From: Burkholderia gladioli
Lineage (GTDB): Bacteria > Pseudomonadota > Gammaproteobacteria > Burkholderiales > Burkholderiaceae
Reading direction: 5' to 3'
Assembly (NCBI RefSeq): GCF_000959725.1
Contig: NZ_CP009323.1
Coordinates: 4,464,001 to 4,528,000, forward strand
DNA length: 64,000 bases
Shown here: piece after piece, positions 44,565 through 54,651 of the stretch
Layout of the letters: each line of letters opens with the position of its first letter
Position numbering within the stretch: the first letter of the stretch is position 1
The notes under the pieces: generated by a model
Told to the model about the DNA's origin: nothing
The model's input: only the letters and a program-made list of their open reading frames with translations
Database searches by the model: none
Translations under genes and position numbers: made by a program

Positions 44565-47500
44565 TCAGGCCTCGCCGCTGCGATAGGCGCCGGACCAGCG
44601 TGACACCCGCCGGGCAGCCGGGCCAACTGGACCGCTCCTGTTGGCAGGATCGGCTCCATCCGGCGCATCAGACCCGTCCAATGACGGGATCGGCATCAAT
44701 GCGCTGCAGCAGGCCGCATTCACACATTCGATCCAGCGCGCGTCGTGCCACCAGTAATGCGTTGCCGATGCAGTATGCGACGCTTCGACGGCGGGCGGCG
44801 GTGCGGTGCCGGAATGCCGCGCGCTGTGTCCCTTCAGTGCTGTTCCAGCAAACGGTTCGATAAGCTCGTCGAGCGTCCGGTACTCGCCGCCGACCATCAC
44901 CGCTTCGACATTCGCCGCGTCGTCGATGCAGCTCGTCGGATCGCCCGAGACGAACACGACATCGGCGAGCGCGCCCGGCCTCAGCGTGCCTAGATTCGGG
45001 TGCAGCGCGCTGCCCGATACACTCGTCGCCGTGCGCAACGCGTCGACCGGCGTCATGCCGTAACGGACCATTGCGCGCAGATTCAGATGCAGACTGATGC
45101 CCGGTGCGACGATCGGAAAATCGCTACCCGTGACGATCCTGACGCCGGCCCTCATCATCGTGTCGATGGCCTGCACCTGACTCGCGACCATCGGAATATA
45201 TCGTCCAGGCTCGCTATCCGCTGCGTGCTGCAAGGCGGACAGATCGTCCGGTTTGAACAGTGTCTTGAGGCGTCGGTCGCTATACAACCACGCGGGTGAA
45301 TCGGCCAGCATCGATTCGAGTCCGAACAGGGTCGGCGTGCGGTAGCACTCCGCCGCCGCCGAAATCGCGAGCACGTCCTGATACATCCGGCCCAACGCGC
45401 TACCGGTGCGCGAGTACCCGAAGCGGCTGGTGCCGCCCATATGTTCGTAGCCGTCCGCGCCGAACGCCATCGCAGGAAACAGGTAGTGCGAGGTGACCGG
45501 AATGCCGAGCGCGTGCGCGCCCCGCGTCGCCATCTGTTGCAGGTCGGGCGGCAGACGTACGTAGCATTTGATCAGATCGTAGTCGAGCGCCTGCGCACGG
45601 CCGAGTTCGCGTTCGAGTTGCTGCCGGCCGCCGATAGGCCGCATGCCATCCCAGAACGTGCGTGTGCCGTCGAGTGCATCGCCGGTTGCAAAACTGCGCG
45701 GACCGATGCGCGCGCCTGCATCCACCGACTCCTTGTTTTCGAGCGCCAGATATGGGTTGTCGGACAGACCGCGAGTACTCGTAATGCCGAACGACAGAAA
45801 GATCCGAGGTTCACGCGCGCCAAGCTGATTGCCCATCTCGCGATGCGTATGCATATCGGTCAGGCCCGGCATCACGGTGTATGCGCGCGCGTCGATGTAG
45901 CGGGCGGTGGGGTTTTGACGATCCGCGGCGTCCGTCGGATCATGCGGCGCGATCGACACGATATGACCATGTTCGACGACGATGTCCATATCATTTAGGG
46001 AGTGATCTGCGACGCCATCCCATAGCTTCCCTGCCCGAACTACGGTTCGTCCGCTCGCGCTGTGCGGCGTCCATGTCAGATCGAGAGGAACTTCCGACAC
46101 GGTGCCATCCGTCAGATCGAGCAGGCGCAAGCGCGCGTTCGACAGAAACATCACGTGCCGGCCATCGGCGCTTGCGCTAATCGCGTCGGCGGTTTCGTCG
46201 CCGAGCGGCAGCGGCGCCGCGCAGGGCATGTGATGCGCGTCGAGCGGAAGCGACCACAGTGTTCCACGCATCGTAAACAACAGGCGCGATGCGCCGACGC
46301 CGTTGGCGTCCGCGCCACCGAGCCAGATCGGACCGTTGGCGTTGCGCACGTCGAGCGCGTCGCCCGCAGTCGGCGACGGGTCGTGATACTGAAGCCGCCC
46401 GCTCGCGAGTTCGTGAATCAGGATGGCATTGCGGCCTTCGCGGAATCGCGCGGAATACGGGCGCACGGCGGCCAGCACCAGGTACATACCGTCGGGCGAC
46501 CAGTCGGGCCGTCCGGACCACACCGTCTGATGCAATTCGCGCCGCATCGATCCGCTCACGGCATCGACCCGGTAGATGAAACCGTCTTGCGACGCACACG
46601 CAATCTGCATCCCGTCAGGCGACCATTTGCATTGCTTTAGCGCATGACCCGCATCCGTGAGTTGTACTTCGATCCCACTCGCCAGCTCGCGAACCCAGAT
46701 ATCCATATTGCCCGCGCGATCGCAGATATAAGCGAGACGGGTGCCGTCGGGCGAGAAGGCGGGCCAGATTTTCGCGTAGGGGTCTGCGCTGAGCGCCACC
46801 GGTTGCGGGTCGCCGATCGTCAACAGCCACAACTGGTTCAGCGCGCCGAACGCGACGTGGCGCGCATCGGGTGAGAGCACCGGGAACGACAGACCTTTGA
46901 CCTTGCGCGGCGTATCCGCATGGAAGTCGCGGTACTTACGCGTGTACTGCGGCTTCGTGACCTGGACGCTCGCCGCGAAAGGGATCGTGCCCAACGCGCC
47001 GCGCGACAGCGAACGACACCGGATCTTGCCGTCCGACGTATACAGGAAGCGATCGTGATCGAGCCAGACGATGGGAAACGGAAACACGTCTTCATCGTCG
47101 CCCGTCAACGCGACGCCGTCGACAAACAGACGGCTCGCCCGCATGTCGCGCGCGCTGCCGAGCGCCACCCGATACACGAGGCTGCGCCCGTCCGGCGTCC
47201 ACGCCGGCGCCCCCACGACGGCACCGGGATGCGAGCATCGGGCAGCCACCGTTTCGGTCGTCACGTCGATTCCATTGCGGTCGGCACATGCCAAAGCGCC
47301 GTCGCGAACGAACACGACCCGGTGGCCATCGGGCGACCAGCACGGCTCGGACGCCTCACTCGCAGCATGTTCGCTTGAGAGCAAGCGACGCGCGCCGGTA
47401 GCGAGATCCATCGCATAGATAGCGTAACGGCCGCTAAGGTCCGAAGCAAACGCAAGTTCACGGCCGTCGGGCGAAAAACGCGGCTCGCGACAGTCGAATT

Positions 47501-47840
47501 CGCCGTGCGTCAGCTGGTTCAGGTGTGTGCCGTCGGCGTCGATCGACCAGAGATGGAAATTGCCGCTCCGATACGACTGAAACACGATCCGCGAACCATC
47601 CGACGACCATTGCGGCCGCGCGATATCGCCGAAGTCGTCCGTCAGACGGCGCGCGGTTCCGCCTTCGACGCGCATCGTCCACAAGATGCCTTGCAGATCC
47701 ATCGCAATCGTGCGGCCATCGGGCGATAACGCGATCGCGAGACTCGTGCCTTCGGTCAGTTCGACCGTAATCGTGGATCCGGTAACGTCGGTCTCCTTGG
47801 CTTCGTCTGGAAGCGGGTGCGGTACATCGCAATCTTTCAT
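44565..47840 (-). CDS. TolB-type beta-propeller fused to amidohydrolase
   Basis: The protein has 1091 residues. Residues about 25-600 contain repeated propeller blades with the SPDG turn (LSPDGRTIAMD, FSPDGRELAFA, WSPDGHRVVFV, FSPDGTRLAYI). Residues about 620-1010 are an amidohydrolase: PGLTDMHTHREMG near 660 supplies the first metal histidines, TSHYLFPAMAFG is next, and GSDFPIVAPG near 907 gives the Asp. LRPGALADVVFVSGDP ends the domain. Relatives are imidazolonepropionase- or prolidase-like and usually exported, yet the N-terminus here (MKDCDVPHPLPDEAK) has no leader. The last 80 residues are Ala/Pro/Ser-rich and atypical. It stands alone between hyuB and lysR. Confidence 0.85.
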   Translation of the reverse strand: MKDCDVPHPLPDEAKETDVTGSTITVELTEGTSLAIALSPDGRTIAMDLQGILWTMRVEGGTARRLTDDFGDIARPQWSSDGSRIVFQSYRSGNFHLWSIDADGTHLNQLTHGEFDCREPRFSPDGRELAFASDLSGRYAIYAMDLATGARRLLSSEHAASEASEPCWSPDGHRVVFVRDGALACADRNGIDVTTETVAARCSHPGAVVGAPAWTPDGRSLVYRVALGSARDMRASRLFVDGVALTGDDEDVFPFPIVWLDHDRFLYTSDGKIRCRSLSRGALGTIPFAASVQVTKPQYTRKYRDFHADTPRKVKGLSFPVLSPDARHVAFGALNQLWLLTIGDPQPVALSADPYAKIWPAFSPDGTRLAYICDRAGNMDIWVRELASGIEVQLTDAGHALKQCKWSPDGMQIACASQDGFIYRVDAVSGSMRRELHQTVWSGRPDWSPDGMYLVLAAVRPYSARFREGRNAILIHELASGRLQYHDPSPTAGDALDVRNANGPIWLGGADANGVGASRLLFTMRGTLWSLPLDAHHMPCAAPLPLGDETADAISASADGRHVMFLSNARLRLLDLTDGTVSEVPLDLTWTPHSASGRTVVRAGKLWDGVADHSLNDMDIVVEHGHIVSIAPHDPTDAADRQNPTARYIDARAYTVMPGLTDMHTHREMGNQLGAREPRIFLSFGITSTRGLSDNPYLALENKESVDAGARIGPRSFATGDALDGTRTFWDGMRPIGGRQQLERELGRAQALDYDLIKCYVRLPPDLQQMATRGAHALGIPVTSHYLFPAMAFGADGYEHMGGTSRFGYSRTGSALGRMYQDVLAISAAAECYRTPTLFGLESMLADSPAWLYSDRRLKTLFKPDDLSALQHAADSEPGRYIPMVASQVQAIDTMMRAGVRIVTGSDFPIVAPGISLHLNLRAMVRYGMTPVDALRTATSVSGSALHPNLGTLRPGALADVVFVSGDPTSCIDDAANVEAVMVGGEYRTLDELIEPFAGTALKGHSARHSGTAPPPAVEASHTASATHYWWHDARWIECVNAACCSALMPIPSLDGSDAPDGADPANRSGPVGPAARRVSRWSGAYRSGEA

Positions 47841-48036
47841 CGTTCATCGGTTGGACGCATGCGGACCGGGTCGCGCACAGGGCGTGCCGCGCCCTGCATC
47901 CGTGCACGATGCACAAGCGGCTATCACGCCACGTTCGATACGACGCGATCTGGTGCGAGAGTTGAGAAACGTTCCGTCAGGAAGCAGCGTCGATCAGCTC
48001 GTGGCAACGTATCGCGAGATCAGCGGATGATGCGGC

Positions 48037-49017
48037 TCATGAACCCACCGCGTAAGTCTCCCTCAATCTCGAACGCTCACCCGCAGGGTCGGGACTTTCG
48101 GGCACATGTGGCGAGCGCCATTCGTGCAGCTTTCTCGACAGTTGCTCGCTGAACTTCGCGGCGGCCAGCGGCAACGCACGTCCGCGCAACTGCCCGAGCA
48201 CGAGCGGACCGTGCGCGGCGTCGGCATCGTCGATTGGCACGACGGCCAGCGCCGGATCGCGCTTCCAGCCCAGTGAGCCGACTTCGATCTGAAACGTGAT
48301 GATCTGCGACTCGCGCACCAGATCGACCAACAGATCGAACGAATTCGCCTCGACGATCGGGTTGAGGCGCACCGAACTGCGCGCGACGATTTCATCGATG
48401 ATCTCACGCCCGGAAAACGTGCTGTCGGGCAAACCGATTTCATATTCGAGGCACTCGCGCATCCTCAACGACGCACGGCCCGCGAGCGGATGATGGGCCG
48501 CCATGATCGCGACCAGTCCCTGCCCGACCGACATCAGCGGTTGCAGTTCGGCCGCTTGCGGCGGACGGAAGATCAGCACGAGATCGGTCTCGTAGCCGAT
48601 CAGCGAACGCATTGCGCGGCCGTGGTCGCAGATCGTCACGTGGAACTTGACGAGTGGATGCAGACGTCGGAACTCGACGATCTCATGCAGCAGAAAACTG
48701 CGCGCGACTGCCTGACTTGCGGACACGCGCACTTCGCCGCGACGCAATCCCGACAGCGCTTCGATCTGCGACATCACATGGCGTAGTCCCGCGTTCTGAT
48801 TGCGTATCCAGCCCAAAAACAGCTCGCCGCCCGCCGTCAACTGAACCCCGGAAGGCGTGCGTTCGAACACCGGGATACCCAGTTCTTCCTCGATGTCCTG
48901 AATTCTTCTCAACAGCGCCGAAGGCGTCACATAAAGCCGCTCGGCAGCCTGACGGACCGAGCCCGCTCGCGCAACCTCTTCCAGGTATCGCAATACCCGC
49001 ATGCTACGCAGCGTCAC
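48037..49017 (-). CDS. LysR-family transcriptional regulator
   Basis: The 326-residue regulator has an N-terminal helix-turn-helix (LRYLEEVARAGSVRQAAERLYVTPSALLRRIQDIEEELGIPVFERTPSGVQLTAGG, about 8-63). A LysR substrate domain follows (GEVRVSASQAVARSFLLHEIVEFRRLHPLVKFHV and onwards). It is divergent from the SDR-allantoinase-like-Rieske-GS operon at 49309 with 291 bp between, the classical position of a LysR activator relative to its target. The inducer is unknown. Confidence 0.9.
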   Translation of the reverse strand: MTLRSMRVLRYLEEVARAGSVRQAAERLYVTPSALLRRIQDIEEELGIPVFERTPSGVQLTAGGELFLGWIRNQNAGLRHVMSQIEALSGLRRGEVRVSASQAVARSFLLHEIVEFRRLHPLVKFHVTICDHGRAMRSLIGYETDLVLIFRPPQAAELQPLMSVGQGLVAIMAAHHPLAGRASLRMRECLEYEIGLPDSTFSGREIIDEIVARSSVRLNPIVEANSFDLLVDLVRESQIITFQIEVGSLGWKRDPALAVVPIDDADAAHGPLVLGQLRGRALPLAAAKFSEQLSRKLHEWRSPHVPESPDPAGERSRLRETYAVGS

Positions 49018-49308
49018 GGTCGCACTCCTTTATAGAGGGGTTGAACCACCCGCATGTTACGCAGACTCAAAATCGTTCTCCATAGCCGATTCGGCAACAC
49101 GTTCAAACCAAATTAACACCTGGTCGCCGGTTATTGATCGAGTATCGTCCAATCACGTTGCACAGCGTTGCAACCGGACAATTCACGCCGAACGCGCAGT
49201 AACCGGGTACGGCAAAAAGCAAGCTTGATGCCATTGGCCGGATACGACCGGCAAGGTGAGCGCGATATGCCCCCTGCGCGTCATGGATCATTACCGGGAG
49301 GAAAATAA
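49018..49308. promoter_or_regulatory. divergent lysR / catabolic operon promoter region
   Basis: These 291 bases lie between the LysR gene and the rightward five-gene operon and contain no gene. LysR proteins bind T-N11-A type sites in such regions; several loose candidates exist and none stands out. GGGAGGAAAATAA directly before ATG 49309 is a strong ribosome site for the first gene. Confidence 0.5.
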
Positions 49309-50109
49309 ATGGAACTGCAACTCGGCAAAAAAGTCGTCGTCATCACCGGACCTGCCAAGGGGATGGGCCCGGCGATCACGCGAGCGTTTGCTCACGAAGG
49401 CGCGCATCTGGTGCTTGCGGGTCGCGATACGGCGGCCATCGACGCGCTCGCCCGCGAGTTGCACGATGTGCATGACTTGCACATCGAAACCCTGACGATA
49501 CGCTGCGACGTCACGCAGCCCGCCGATGCCGAAGCACTGGCGGTGGCCACGCTCGAACGGTTCGGACAGATCGACGTGCTGGTCAATGTAGCGGGCGGCA
49601 CGGGTCCGGTCGGCGGCACGACGTGGACCACCACTACTGAAGAGTTCGACCAGATCGTCGGACTGAACCTCACCGGCTGTTTCAACATGATGCATGCGGT
49701 GATGCCGTCGATGATCGAGCGGCGCTACGGCAAGATCGTCAACGTCGGCGGCACCTTCGGGATGCGTGGTCGTGCGGGACGCATGGCCTATTCCGCTTCG
49801 AAATGGGGTTTGCGCGGCGTCACGAAATCGGCGGCACTCGAAGCGGGCCGTCACAACATCAACGTGAATTACGTGGCGCCCGGCATGGTGGACGGCGAGC
49901 GGTTCCGCACCAAGGTCGTGCCCGACGTGATGCGCAAGCTTTCGATCAGCGAAGAGCAGGCGGTCGCGCATCACGCGCAGGACTACGCCTTGCAGCGGAT
50001 CAGCGTCGATGCCGACGTCGCGCACGCGTGCCTCTTCCTCGCCTCCGACGTGTCGCGGCAGATCACCGGCATCGACCTTCCGGTCGACGGCGGCTGGGCC
50101 ATGCTCTGA
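49309..50109 (+). CDS. short-chain dehydrogenase/reductase (SDR)
   Basis: The SDR has 266 residues. TGPAKGMG is at about 14-21, VNVAGGTGPVGG is after beta 4, and YSASK is near 164. The position 13 before the Tyr is Gly (VGGTFGMRGRAGRMAY) where most SDRs have the catalytic Ser; the neighbouring Thr may substitute. The C-terminus reads QITGIDLPVDGGWAML. GGGAGG lies eight to nine bases before ATG 49309. It is the first gene of the operon facing lysR and is closely similar in motif pattern to the SDRs at 25.0 and 34.9 kb. Confidence 0.9.
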   Translation: MELQLGKKVVVITGPAKGMGPAITRAFAHEGAHLVLAGRDTAAIDALARELHDVHDLHIETLTIRCDVTQPADAEALAVATLERFGQIDVLVNVAGGTGPVGGTTWTTTTEEFDQIVGLNLTGCFNMMHAVMPSMIERRYGKIVNVGGTFGMRGRAGRMAYSASKWGLRGVTKSAALEAGRHNINVNYVAPGMVDGERFRTKVVPDVMRKLSISEEQAVAHHAQDYALQRISVDADVAHACLFLASDVSRQITGIDLPVDGGWAML

Positions 50110-50176
50110 TTCGCCGCCACCCGTCGCTCACGCCCCGCGCTCTGCGCCCTCCGATCCCACACTCGCACGACCTTCC

Positions 50177-51634
50177 ATGATTGCAGACCTGATTATTCGC
50201 GGCGGCACGATCGTCACCGACACCACGCAGTTCGTCGCTTCCATTGCCATCAAGGACGGGCGCGTGCTCTGCCTCGGCGACGACGCGAGCATGCCCGAGG
50301 CGAAGGAAACGCTCGACGCGCACGGCAAGCACGTACTGCCAGGCGCGATCGACGTTCATGTTCACTTTCGAGAGCCCGGCTATACGCACAAGGAAACCTG
50401 GGCGACCGGAACGGCGAGCGCGGCGATGGGCGGCGTCACGACGGTATTCGAAATGCCGAACACGAATCCGCCGACCGGCACGCTCGAAGCGCTGAAAATG
50501 AAGCAGGAAGCCGCGCAGAAAGCGTATGTCGACTACGGTATCTATGGGCTGCTCGGCGAACACAATCTCGATCAGCTCGAAGACCTGATCGGCGGTGGCG
50601 TTGCGGCGTTCAAATGTTTCATGGGCAATACCTTCGGCAACTTGCCTTCGCCGCCGACAGGCGCGATGCTCGAAGGCTTCGAGATCGTCGCGAAGCACGG
50701 CATGCGGATTTCGCTGCACGCGGAAAACGCATCGATCATGGCGCGTCGCCAGCAGCAGTTGAAAGCAGCCGGACGTCACGATCCGCTAGCACACCTCGAC
50801 GCGCGTCCCCCGGTGGTTGCGGTCGAAGCGGTCGCTCGGGCAGCGATTCTGGCCGAGTGGACCGGCGCGCGGATTCATATCCTGCATGTGTCGTCCGCCG
50901 ACGAATTGCGCCCGCTTGCCGAAGCGAAAGCGCGCGGCGTCGACATCACGGCCGAAACCGCGCCGCACTATCTGCTGCTCGACGAGCGCGCCTATCGCGA
51001 TAAACGCTCGCTGATCCGTGTGAATCCCCCGATACGTCAGAAGCGGCATCAGGATGCGCTGTGGCAGGCTATCCGCAATCGCACGATAGACATGATCGCG
51101 ACCGATCACGCACCGCACGCCGAAACCGAAAAATTCAAGGACGATATCTGGTGCGCGGATTGCGGCTTCACGGGCGTCGAAACGCAAATGCCGCTGATGC
51201 TCACGCAGGTCGCCGCCGGACGTTTGACGTTGAACGACTACGTGCGCCTGACGGCCACCGCACCGGCCAATGCCTTCGGTCTTTATCCGTTCAAGGGTGT
51301 GCTCCTGCCCGGCGCGGACGCCGATATCGTGGTGATCGATATGGATCGCGAAGAAATCATTTCGTCAAAGCGGCTTAAGTCGATCGGCAACTCGTCGCCG
51401 TTCAATCTCACGCCGGTCAAGGGCGTGCCGATCCATACCCTCGTGCGCGGGCGTTTCGTGATGCGTGACCGCGAACTGGTAGAAAGCGCGCGCGGACACG
51501 GCCAGCCGGTCACGCGCATCCAGAAGATGCCGGCCGCGACGCCGCGCAACATCGATCAGACCAGCGCTGCGATTACGTCGTCAGCGGCAGTGTCGGCGGC
51601 GGCATCGGTCAATGCCGCAGCGGGCGCGTCCTGA
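50177..51634 (+). CDS. allantoinase / dihydropyrimidinase-like cyclic amidohydrolase
   Basis: This cyclic amidohydrolase of about 485 residues resembles allantoinase. Metal ligands are His61 and His63 (DVHVHFREPGYTHKE) and the carbamylated Lys146 (AAFKCFMGNTFG); in E. coli AllB the equivalents are His59, His61 and Lys146. Later ligands appear in SLHAEN, ILHVSSADE and ATDHAPH. The enzyme would hydrolyse a hydantoin, dihydropyrimidine or related ring. ATG 50177 matches the family N-terminus; the open frame upstream overlaps the SDR gene and is not used. The last 35 residues are an Ala/Ser-rich low-complexity tail not typical of the family. Confidence 0.9.
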   Translation: MIADLIIRGGTIVTDTTQFVASIAIKDGRVLCLGDDASMPEAKETLDAHGKHVLPGAIDVHVHFREPGYTHKETWATGTASAAMGGVTTVFEMPNTNPPTGTLEALKMKQEAAQKAYVDYGIYGLLGEHNLDQLEDLIGGGVAAFKCFMGNTFGNLPSPPTGAMLEGFEIVAKHGMRISLHAENASIMARRQQQLKAAGRHDPLAHLDARPPVVAVEAVARAAILAEWTGARIHILHVSSADELRPLAEAKARGVDITAETAPHYLLLDERAYRDKRSLIRVNPPIRQKRHQDALWQAIRNRTIDMIATDHAPHAETEKFKDDIWCADCGFTGVETQMPLMLTQVAAGRLTLNDYVRLTATAPANAFGLYPFKGVLLPGADADIVVIDMDREEIISSKRLKSIGNSSPFNLTPVKGVPIHTLVRGRFVMRDRELVESARGHGQPVTRIQKMPAATPRNIDQTSAAITSSAAVSAAASVNAAAGAS

Positions 51635-51645
51635 AGGCCGCGCCG

Positions 51646-53187
51646 ATGATCGCGATGGACGGCACTCGCGCGACGAGCAATTCCGACACTACGCTTCACG
51701 TCGGGAGGCTGTTCGCAGCGCCTGGCCGTGTGCCGTCGCTCGGGCCGTCGAGCATAAGGATCCGCGACGGCCGCATCGTCGAGGTCGAGGCGCTTGCGCC
51801 ACACTCCGAGGCGGCGCAAGCAGTCGCGCATCTCGTCGCACTGCCCGCGCCGGTCGATGCGCACAACCACGGTCGCGGCTTGCGCAGCGTGGCCTTCGGC
51901 GCGCACGACGGACCGCTCGAACACTGGCTGGCCGCGCTCGCGCGCGAGCCGCTCGTCGATCCTTATCTACGCGCCGCCACCGCCTTTGCTGCGATGGTCG
52001 AGGGTGGCGTGTGCGCGGCCAATCACTGTCACAACACGCAGCTCGGCAGCGCACTGTACGACGAAGCGCTCGCCGTCTCGAAAGCCGCGCGCGATATCGG
52101 CTTGCGGATCGCCTTCGCGGTGCCCTTTGCGGGCGTCAATCCGAGCGTCTACGGCAACCTCGGCGCGCTGCTGTCGCGTCTCGATCCCACCGACCACGCC
52201 GCCGTTCTCGCCTCGCAAACCCCTGCCCGATCGCTCGCCGAGAACCTCGCGCTCACCGAACGGATCGCCGCTCTAGAGCATCCGTGGTTCTCGGTTCAGT
52301 ACGGACCTGTCGGGCCACAATGGGTCGATCACGCGACGCTCGAAGCCGTTGCAAAGGCGTCGGCGCGGACCGGTCGGCGCATTCATATGCATCTGTTCGA
52401 AACGCGCCGGCAACGCGAATGGGCCGACGCGCGGTATGGTCAAGGCGGCCTGATCGCGCTGCTCGCGAAAATCGGCTTTCTGTCGCCGCGCCTGACGCTC
52501 GCGCACGGCGTGTGGTTGACCCGCGAAGAGTGTGACGTGCTCGCTGCGCATGGCGTCACGGTGTCGCTGAATACGTCGTCGAATCTGCGGTTGCAATCGG
52601 GTATCGCGCCGCTTGCCCTATTGCGCGAATGCGGCGTGAAGTTCGGGGTCGGTCTGGACGGCATGGCGCTCGACGACGATGACGACATGCTGCGCGAGTT
52701 GCGCCTGCTGCGTCATCTGCATCAGGCGAACGGACAAATGACCCTACCGCTGGCGACGCTGTTCGAAGCGGCCAGTACGCACGGGCGCGCGACCATCGTC
52801 GGTGACGGCGGCGGCACGCTCGAAGCCGGCATGTCTGCCGACATCCTCTTGATCGACCTGTCACGCATCACTGCCGACACACCAGATCTTCACGACTTGC
52901 CCGGCACGCTACACAGCGCGGATGGCGACGAACGTCTGCTCGAACTGCTGCTGACGCGCATGCGCAAGCAGGACATTGACTCGCTCGTCGTCGCGGGCCG
53001 CACGGTGGTCCGCAACGGCGCCTGTGCGAGTGTCTCGCGCGATGCGCTTCAGCAGGCGCTACTCGACGACGCCAGCCGGGCGGGCGCCGCGCAGACCGGC
53101 TCGCCCGCCGATCCCGCGCGGATTGCCCGACTTCAGGCTGCGCTATCCGATTTCTACGCATGCGGCTGCCATCTGATCACCGCTTGA
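51646..53187 (+). CDS. amidohydrolase family protein (TRZ/ATZ, cytosine-deaminase-like)
   Basis: The enzyme has 513 residues with an amidohydrolase metal centre: PVDAHNHGRG (about 75-84), HMHLFETRRQREW (about 248), LAHGVWL and GLDGMALDDDDDM (about 345), where the first Asp is the metal ligand and base. TLEAGMSADILLIDL closes the domain. This subgroup deaminates or dechlorinates N-heterocycles or hydrolyses amidines. It starts 12 bases after the allantoinase-like stop with GAAGG eight bases upstream. The Asp run DDDDD after the ligand is unusual. Confidence 0.85.
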   Translation: MIAMDGTRATSNSDTTLHVGRLFAAPGRVPSLGPSSIRIRDGRIVEVEALAPHSEAAQAVAHLVALPAPVDAHNHGRGLRSVAFGAHDGPLEHWLAALAREPLVDPYLRAATAFAAMVEGGVCAANHCHNTQLGSALYDEALAVSKAARDIGLRIAFAVPFAGVNPSVYGNLGALLSRLDPTDHAAVLASQTPARSLAENLALTERIAALEHPWFSVQYGPVGPQWVDHATLEAVAKASARTGRRIHMHLFETRRQREWADARYGQGGLIALLAKIGFLSPRLTLAHGVWLTREECDVLAAHGVTVSLNTSSNLRLQSGIAPLALLRECGVKFGVGLDGMALDDDDDMLRELRLLRHLHQANGQMTLPLATLFEAASTHGRATIVGDGGGTLEAGMSADILLIDLSRITADTPDLHDLPGTLHSADGDERLLELLLTRMRKQDIDSLVVAGRTVVRNGACASVSRDALQQALLDDASRAGAAQTGSPADPARIARLQAALSDFYACGCHLITA

Positions 53188-53274
53188 GTACGCGGCCGCT
53201 TCGCGGACGCGGTGCGATTCCGCTGCCATCATGCCTTTTCACGTATCCAGATTTACGCTTCAGGAGCATCCCGG

Positions 53275-54651
53275 ATGGAAACAGCGGCAGACAATGAAAT
53301 GATGACGCGCGTCGGACCCGGCACGCCGGGGGGCGCCTTGCTTCGCCAATACTGGCAACCGGTCGCGTTGATCGAGGAACTGGCGGGAGAGCGCCCGGTC
53401 AAGACCGTGCGCCTGATGGCCGAAGACTTCGTCCTGTTTCGCGACGAACAGGGCCGCTACGGCATGCTCGACCGGCATTGCCCGCACCGCGCCGCCGATC
53501 TCGCGTATGGCCGCCTTGAAAACGGCGGCTTACGCTGCCTGTTTCACGGCTGGCTGTTCGATGTAGAAGGCAAGTGCCTCGAAACGCCCGCCGAACCGCC
53601 GAACGTGCGGCTTTGCGACCGCGTTAAGCAGGCTGCGTATCCGGTGACCGAGCGCGCGGGCATCCTGTTTGCGTTTATCGGCAAGGGCGAGCCGCCTGCC
53701 TTTCCCGACTTCGACTGCTTCGTCGCGCCGGACGAATACATCTTTGCGTTCAAGGGTCTGTTCGAATGCAACTGGCTGCAGGCGCTCGAAGTTGGCATCG
53801 ATCCGTCGCACGCGTCGTATCTGCATCGCTTTTTCGAAGACGGGAATCCGGCGGAAAGCTACGGCAAACAGTTTCGCGGGACGTCGTCAGATTCCGATGT
53901 GGCGATTACCACCGTGCTCCGCGAGTACGATCGCCCCACCATCCAGGTCGACGCGACGCCGTATGGCATGCGACTGACCGCGCTGCGCGAACTCGATAGC
54001 GAGCGCACCCATGTGCGCGTGACCAATCTGGTGTTTCCGCAGGCGTTCGTGATTCCGATGAGTTCGGAAATGACGATTGCCCAATGGCATGTCCCGGTCG
54101 ACGATACGCATTGCTACTGGTATGCGATCTTCACGAGCTTCGGCGCGCCGGTCGACAAGGCGCAGATGCGCGCGCAACGCCTCGAACTGTATGAACTGCC
54201 CGACTACACCTCGCGTCGCAATCGCCGCAACAATTACGGCTACGACATCGGCGAACAGCTAACCGAGACCTACACCGGCATGGGCCACGATATCAACGTC
54301 CACGATCAGTGGGCGGTCGAATCGCAAGGCGCGATTCAGGATCGCACGCGCGAACATCTGGGCACGGCGGACAAGGCGATCGTCCGGTATAGACGGATGC
54401 TGAAGGAAGCGATTCGAGCGGTACAGCGCGGCGAAACCACGACCATGATGCTATCCCCCGACGAAGCAAAAACGCTGAATGGGCCGCCGTCAATCGACGG
54501 CGTGAGCGCCGCTACCGAGGTAGCCACTTACTGGCAGGACGCCGACCAGCGACGACGTGCGACGGCGGGTTGGGCGGCGTCTGTCACCACCGACGCGCCC
54601 GCGCCGAAGCCGGCGTCGCGGTTAGCATCGTTACCTACGGAGTCGCACTGA
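53275..54651 (+). CDS. Rieske non-haem iron oxygenase, alpha subunit (phthalate-dioxygenase-like)
   Basis: The protein has 458 residues. The [2Fe-2S] Rieske centre is Cys69-x-His71 (CPHRAADLAYG) and Cys88-x2-His91 (CLFHGW). The mononuclear iron site is Asp176, His179 and His184 in EVGIDPSHASYLHRF, with Asp176 as the inter-subunit bridge. Length and spacing match class IA oxygenases of the phthalate 4,5-dioxygenase or O/N-demethylase kind. ATG 53275 has AGGAG nine bases upstream. No reductase gene is in the window, so an external partner is needed. Its stop overlaps the glutamine-synthetase-like start (TGATG), so oxygenation and ligation are probably coupled steps. Confidence 0.92.
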   Translation: METAADNEMMTRVGPGTPGGALLRQYWQPVALIEELAGERPVKTVRLMAEDFVLFRDEQGRYGMLDRHCPHRAADLAYGRLENGGLRCLFHGWLFDVEGKCLETPAEPPNVRLCDRVKQAAYPVTERAGILFAFIGKGEPPAFPDFDCFVAPDEYIFAFKGLFECNWLQALEVGIDPSHASYLHRFFEDGNPAESYGKQFRGTSSDSDVAITTVLREYDRPTIQVDATPYGMRLTALRELDSERTHVRVTNLVFPQAFVIPMSSEMTIAQWHVPVDDTHCYWYAIFTSFGAPVDKAQMRAQRLELYELPDYTSRRNRRNNYGYDIGEQLTETYTGMGHDINVHDQWAVESQGAIQDRTREHLGTADKAIVRYRRMLKEAIRAVQRGETTTMMLSPDEAKTLNGPPSIDGVSAATEVATYWQDADQRRRATAGWAASVTTDAPAPKPASRLASLPTESH

